This document shows positions 5,558 through 8,263 of a DNA stretch of 8,263 bases, one piece after another. Location of the stretch: positions 1-8,263 of the forward strand of contig JACPHF010000045.1 in the NCBI GenBank assembly GCA_016188735.1, read 5' to 3'. Every line of letters starts with the position of its first letter. The first letter of the stretch is position 1. Source of the DNA: Parcubacteria group bacterium. GTDB lineage: Bacteria > Patescibacteriota > Minisyncoccia > Minisyncoccales > UBA10102. Both the position numbers and the translations under genes were made by a program. The notes under the pieces were generated by a model, which was not told where the DNA came from, searched no databases, and saw nothing but the letters and a program-made list of their open reading frames with translations.

Positions 5558-5588
5558 GGGCTTTCTGATGTTCAGGAAGCCCTTTTTT
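5558..5588 (+). terminator. Strong intrinsic terminator
   Basis: GGGCTTTCTGA (5558-5568) pairs with TCAGGAAGCCC (5572-5582), 11 pairs with one T-G and a TGT loop, followed by TTTTTT at 5583-5588. It closes the second small-gene unit and isolates it from tatD. Confidence 0.92.
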
Positions 5589-5591
5589 CTT

Positions 5592-5605
5592 TACAATGGA
5601 AACAT
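5592..5605 (+). promoter_or_regulatory. Probable -10 box giving near-leaderless tatD mRNA
   Basis: TACAAT (5592-5597, 5 of 6 to consensus) lies 8 nt before the tatD ATG, so transcription should start within a few bases of the start codon. The -35 region at a 17-bp spacing (TGTTCA, 5569-5574) is weak and overlaps the upstream terminator hairpin. A GGA at 5598-5600 is the only Shine-Dalgarno-like sequence and would be at the very 5' end of the transcript, if transcribed at all. Confidence 0.5.
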
Positions 5606-6499
5606 ATGCTCATAGACACGCACGGACATCTGAATTTCAACGCGTTCAGGAACGATCTTCCCGAAGTATTGCGGCGCACATTGGCTGCCGGTATTCACGT
5701 CATCATGCCAGGCACCCAGTACACGACTTCAAAACGCGCGGTTGAAATAGCAGAACAACATCCCGAAGGATTCTATGCCGCGGTGGGTCTTCATCCCATT
5801 CATATAGGAGAAAGGCGCCATGTAGATGAACTCGAACTTCAGTCGGAGATGACGCCTGCCCCGTTAGAAACAGCCCGCCCGGGACGGGCACAGTTTCTTT
5901 CGGGGTTTGAAACAAAAGGAGAGAAATTCGATTACCGCGCATATAAAGAACTGGCGAAGAATAAAAAGGTGGCTGCGATAGGAGAGGTTGGCCTCGATTA
6001 CTATTATGAACCCAAGAGTAAAGAGAGGCGCAAGGCTTTGCGCGAGAAACAGATCCGGGTGCTGCAAGAACAAATGACTCTGGCAAAAGAATGCAATCTC
6101 CCGGTCATTTTACACTGCCGTAAGGCTCATGAAGACCTTATCGCCCTTATCGAAAATCAGAAAGATCCGATACGCGGAGTGGTACATTGCTATACGGGAA
6201 ATGCTATTCAAGCAAAGCGATTCCTGGAAATGGGATTATATATCGGATTCAATGGTCTGATACTTAAACATGTGCCAGCGCTCCCAAGTCCGGAAGAAGT
6301 GATAGCGTCAATTCCGGTTGAAAGAATCGTATTAGAAACCGATTCTCCGTATTTGGCCCCGCTGCAAACCAGAGAAAAGCGGAACGAGCCCTTGAACGTT
6401 CATTATGTCGCAGAGGAGATCGCAAGAATCAAAAATGTTTCTTTCGAAGAAGTCGCCCGCATCACCACCCAAAACGCCAAAGCCCTCTTTGGTATCTGA
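5606..6499 (+). CDS. tatD: TatD family metal-dependent hydrolase (DNase-like)
   Basis: 297-aa TIM-barrel hydrolase; characterised TatD proteins are divalent-metal DNases linked to 3'-5' trimming and repair. The expected metal-ligand positions are present: His6 and His8 in DTHGHL, Glu127 in GEVGLDYY, His170 in PVILHCRKAHE, His194 in VVHCYTG and Asp246 in LETDSPYLAP. The enzyme should be active. ATG 5606 gives the canonical MLIDTHGH N-terminus; an upstream in-frame ATG at 5513 would run through the preceding terminator and was rejected. Residues about 70-108 form a loop longer than usual, between GLHPIH and FDYRAYKELAK. Part of it is encoded by a GC-rich palindrome (5866-5898), so the loop looks acquired. 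The gene is probably monocistronic, and its stop lies 2 nt from the stop of the convergent mutY-like gene. Confidence 0.95.
   Translation: MLIDTHGHLNFNAFRNDLPEVLRRTLAAGIHVIMPGTQYTTSKRAVEIAEQHPEGFYAAVGLHPIHIGERRHVDELELQSEMTPAPLETARPGRAQFLSGFETKGEKFDYRAYKELAKNKKVAAIGEVGLDYYYEPKSKERRKALREKQIRVLQEQMTLAKECNLPVILHCRKAHEDLIALIENQKDPIRGVVHCYTGNAIQAKRFLEMGLYIGFNGLILKHVPALPSPEEVIASIPVERIVLETDSPYLAPLQTREKRNEPLNVHYVAEEIARIKNVSFEEVARITTQNAKALFGI
5866..5898. repeat. In-frame palindromic element inside tatD
   Basis: Outer arms AGAAAC (5866-5871) and GTTTCT (5893-5898) flank inner arms GCCCG (5873-5877) and CGGGC (5885-5889), around the perfect palindrome CCCGGG (5878-5883). In the tatD frame it encodes roughly ETARPGRAQFL, in a surface loop region absent from typical TatD proteins. 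This recalls palindromic elements that insert in frame in Rickettsia genes. Only one copy is in the window, so mobility is unproven. Confidence 0.55.
6471..6492 (-). terminator. Weak candidate terminator for the mutY-like gene
   Basis: On the minus strand CCAAAG-AGGG-CTTTGG (6492 down to 6477) is followed by CG and TTTT (6474-6471). It lies inside the 3' end of tatD, 9 nt past the mutY-like stop. The stem is only 6 bp and the U-tract is short. I saw no convincing terminator for tatD on the + strand. Confidence 0.3.
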
Positions 6500-6501
6500 T
6501 C

Positions 6502-7311
6502 TTAGAGGGAGTACGACGCCCCACGTTTTTTAATGAGATCGTCTTTTTCTAAAGAGGCGAGGAGTTTTTCTGATGAGTAAGGAGAACTTTCTTTTCTGAG
6601 CATTCTTTTGATTTTATTTGTGGTTGCTTTTTGATTCGGCTGGTCGAGCAGGAACCGCATGATGCCGGTGCGGAACGATCGGAAGGATCCTTCAAACTTG
6701 CTCTGCTTGGCGTAGTGAAGACTTCTTTTATTTATCGCCTTATCTTTTAACGCCGTTGCCCCGTAATCAAAAAGTGCATAGTGCCATTCTTTTATGCGGG
6801 TCTTATCTGTCGCCTTTTGCGCAATTTTCAAAATTTCTTTGTCCGAAATATCATGTTTATTGCGGAAGAAGAAATGCAGGTATACTCTCCGTATATTCGT
6901 ATCTAAGAAAGCCTCTGTGTTTCCAAAAGCAAAGCAGGCAAGAGCCCTTGCCGTGTAACGGCCAATGCCGGGAAGCGTTTCTAATGTTTTGGGATCTTGG
7001 GGAAATTTCCCGGCATATGTGCCCTGAACAATGCGCGCCGTGTTCTGTAACGATAGGGCGCGGCGCCAGTACCCAAGCCCGGACCATGCTTTCAAAAGTT
7101 TCAATCTTGGAGCTTTTGCAAGTTGTGCCATGGTCGGGAATACTCTTAAAAATGCAAGGTATTTGGGGATTACCCGAGAAACCTGTGTTTGCTGGAGCAT
7201 GATTTCAGACACGAGAATCTTATAGGGATCCTTGGTCTTTCGCCAGGGCATGTCTCGCCTGTTTTTTGTATGCCAGGAAAGGATTTTTTTCTGGAATTTC
7301 AGGATTGTCAT
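6502..7311 (-). CDS. mutY: A/G-specific adenine glycosylase-like protein lacking the Fe-S cluster
   Basis: 269-aa HhH-GPD DNA glycosylase; MutY removes adenine mispaired with 8-oxoguanine. It has MPWRKTKDPYKILVSEIMLQ (21-40) with the catalytic Glu at 36, the helix-hairpin-helix LPGIGRYTA (113-121) and the conserved Asp137 in LDTNIRRV. Where MutY usually has the C-x6-C-x2-C-x5-C cluster motif, residues about 184-208 (GATALKDKAINKRS onward) contain no cysteine. The C-terminal NUDIX-like 8-oxoG-recognition domain is also missing. It is replaced by about 60 residues (FRTGIMRFLLDQPNQ to ASYSL) that look like a small winged helix. Cluster-free MutY proteins are known in some bacteria. Start ATG 7311 follows a perfect TATAAT by 7 nt. 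MutY is the best name by overall match, but substrate specificity is uncertain given the missing domains. Confidence 0.88.
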   Translation of the reverse strand: MTILKFQKKILSWHTKNRRDMPWRKTKDPYKILVSEIMLQQTQVSRVIPKYLAFLRVFPTMAQLAKAPRLKLLKAWSGLGYWRRALSLQNTARIVQGTYAGKFPQDPKTLETLPGIGRYTARALACFAFGNTEAFLDTNIRRVYLHFFFRNKHDISDKEILKIAQKATDKTRIKEWHYALFDYGATALKDKAINKRSLHYAKQSKFEGSFRSFRTGIMRFLLDQPNQKATTNKIKRMLRKESSPYSSEKLLASLEKDDLIKKRGASYSL

Positions 7312-7333
7312 CTCTCGTATTATACCCTACAAT
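7305..7333 (+). promoter_or_regulatory. leuS promoter (TTGTCA-N17-TACAAT)
   Basis: TTGTCA (7305-7310, 5 of 6) and TACAAT (7328-7333, 5 of 6) are separated by exactly 17 bp. The predicted start is near 7340, leaving a leader of only about 8 nt before the leuS ATG and no Shine-Dalgarno. The -35 overlaps the start codon of the divergent mutY-like gene. Confidence 0.7.
7319..7324 (-). promoter_or_regulatory. -10 box of the mutY-like gene (TATAAT)
   Basis: On the minus strand a perfect TATAAT is followed by 7 nt and then the ATG (7311), so the transcript would begin at or next to the start codon (leaderless). No good -35 is present at 16-18 bp spacing. The box lies inside the spacer of the leuS promoter on the opposite strand. 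Confidence 0.6.
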
Positions 7334-7347
7334 GAGCCATATTCTCT

Positions 7348-8263
7348 ATGCGATACAATCCTTCAATAATTGAGAAAAAATGGCAGAAATACTGGGAGGA
7401 CAAGGGAATGTATAGGGCGGCAGAGGATTCCTCAAAGCCGAAACTGTACGTTTTGGACATGTTTCCGTATCCGTCGGGAGACGGGCTCCACGTAGGGCAC
7501 GTGGAAGGATACACGGCAACCGATATTTATTCCAGATTCAAGCGCATGCAGGGATTCAACGTTCTTCATCCGATGGGGTGGGACGCTTTCGGGCTGCCGG
7601 CAGAGAATTACGCCATCAAGGCAGGAGTTCATCCGAAAGAAACCACGGACAAAGCAATTTCTACCTTTAAGCGGCAGATTCAAGAACTTGGGCTTTCGTA
7701 CGACTGGAGCAGAGAAATCGGCACGCACACGCCAGAATACTACAAGTGGACGCAATGGCTATTCTTGCTTTTGTATAAGAACAACCTTGCCTATAAGGCA
7801 AAGGCAAGCGTGAACTGGTGCGATTCTTGCAAAACCGTGCTTGCCAACGAGCAGGTTGTTGACGGCAGGTGCGAACGCTGCAAAAACGAGGTTGTTCAGC
7901 GAGAACTGGAGCAATGGTTTTTTAAGATCACGGAGTTTGTGGAAGATCTCATCAAAGACATTCAACAGCTTGATTGGCCGGAATCCACCAAATTGAATCA
8001 GTTGAACTGGATTGGAAAATCAGAAGGAGCGCTCCTCCGATTCCCAATTTCCCACTCTCAATTTTCAATTGAGGTGTTTACGACGCGGCCAGACACGCTG
8101 TTTGGAGCTACCTATATGGTGCTGGCTCCGGAACACCCGCTCGTCGCCTTGCTCCTCGGAACCCAAAACGAAGAATCCAAAATCCAAAACAGAGAAGAAG
8201 TGTTAAGCTATATTGAAAATACAAAAAAGAAAACGGAATTGGAGCGCACGGAACTCGCAAAAG
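7348..8263 (+). CDS. leuS: Leucyl-tRNA synthetase, N-terminal part
   Basis: The first 305 residues of a class I synthetase for tRNA-Leu; the gene runs off the window. The start [16 protein letters not shown] is canonical for LeuRS. The HIGH box is HVGH at residues 48-51 ([12 protein letters not shown]), followed by [17 protein letters not shown] zinc-binding insertion has Cys158, Cys161, Cys175 and Cys178 (WCDSC and RCERC), as in Thermus-type LeuRS. The CP1 editing domain begins near residue 222, with the editing motif [22 protein letters not shown] from 245. Two short segments within it (about 232-242 and 271-282) are encoded by low-complexity DNA and look inserted. A KMSKS motif would lie outside the window. 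ATG 7348 lies 14 nt after the -10 box, without a Shine-Dalgarno. It is transcribed divergently from the mutY-like gene. Confidence 0.96.
   Translation, partial: MRYNPSIIEKKWQKYWEDKGMYRAAEDSSKPKLYVLDMFPYPSGDGLHVGHVEGYTATDIYSRFKRMQGFNVLHPMGWDAFGLPAENYAIKAGVHPKETTDKAISTFKRQIQELGLSYDWSREIGTHTPEYYKWTQWLFLLLYKNNLAYKAKASVNWCDSCKTVLANEQVVDGRCERCKNEVVQRELEQWFFKITEFVEDLIKDIQQLDWPESTKLNQLNWIGKSEGALLRFPISHSQFSIEVFTTRPDTLFGATYMVLAPEHPLVALLLGTQNEESKIQNREEVLSYIENTKKKTELERTELAK
8057..8073. repeat. AT-rich inverted repeat inside leuS
   Basis: CTCAATT (8057-8063) and AATTGAG (8067-8073) form a perfect 7-bp inverted repeat with loop TTC. It encodes about residues 237-242, just before the conserved FTTRPDT editing motif. 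The surrounding CCAATTTCCCACTCTCAA is pyrimidine-rich and low in complexity, unlike the rest of the gene. Confidence 0.45.
8175..8188. repeat. Tandem heptamer ATCCAAA x2 inside leuS
   Basis: Two perfect copies of ATCCAAA (8175-8181 and 8182-8188), preceded by a related CCCAAAA (8162-8168), encode part of the NEESKIQN segment after APEHPLV. A 7-bp unit keeps frame here only because of its flanks. It may be a small length-variable insertion in the editing domain. Confidence 0.4.

Noticed and set aside
5703..6086. A 127-codon minus-strand ORF inside tatD.
   Set aside because: It lies wholly within a well-conserved gene and shows no family motifs or start signals.
8012..8206. A 64-codon + strand ORF in the low-complexity part of leuS.
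   Set aside because: It is an alternate frame of leuS, whose conserved motifs continue through it.

Overview
The window is 8.3 kb of compact bacterial sequence, most consistent with a Candidate Phyla Radiation (Patescibacteria, Parcubacteria-like) genome. This is an inference from several features: tightly packed housekeeping genes, a short Thermus/Aquifex-type methionyl-tRNA synthetase, an A/G mismatch glycosylase lacking its iron-sulfur cysteines, extra loops in TatD and LeuRS, and many short hairpin-rich spacers. TGA is used as a stop by several clear genes, so the code is not the UGA-Gly code of Gracilibacteria/Absconditabacteria. No rRNA, tRNA, CRISPR array or transposase was recognised.

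Region 1 (1-4427, + strand) is a probable operon. It holds the 3' end of a glycyl-tRNA synthetase, an M16 zinc peptidase, an AI-2E family membrane protein and a complete methionyl-tRNA synthetase. The genes overlap or lie within 14 nt of each other.

Region 2 (4428-5605) is the unusual part. Two tandem units of similar layout lie between metG and tatD. Each has a consensus-like TTGACA promoter; a tiny ORF starting almost at the predicted transcription start; a terminator hairpin with an alternative pairing partner; further hairpins; a 63-codon ORF with AGGAGG exactly 5 nt before a non-ATG start; and a strong intrinsic terminator. The first tiny ORF has six consecutive Phe codons, as in classical Phe attenuators. 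The second ends in a Leu/Ile/Val-rich run. The two 63-aa proteins are a four-cysteine zinc-ribbon-like protein and a charged helical-hairpin protein. Both have about 78% G/C at third codon positions by hand count, against about 50% in a hand-counted metG sample. The layout suggests two attenuated small-protein genes, but their function is unknown.

Region 3 (5592-8263) carries tatD (+), mutY-like (-) and the 5' part of leuS (+). tatD and mutY converge with a 2-nt gap. mutY and leuS diverge from a 36-bp spacer with overlapping promoters. tatD contains an in-frame GC-rich palindrome, and leuS contains two in-frame low-complexity segments.

Translation-initiation signals fall into two groups. Genes inside transcripts mostly have Shine-Dalgarno sites. 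Genes or peptides next to predicted promoters (tatD, mutY, leuS and both tiny ORFs) have none and start 7-14 nt after the -10 box, which points to leaderless or near-leaderless mRNAs.
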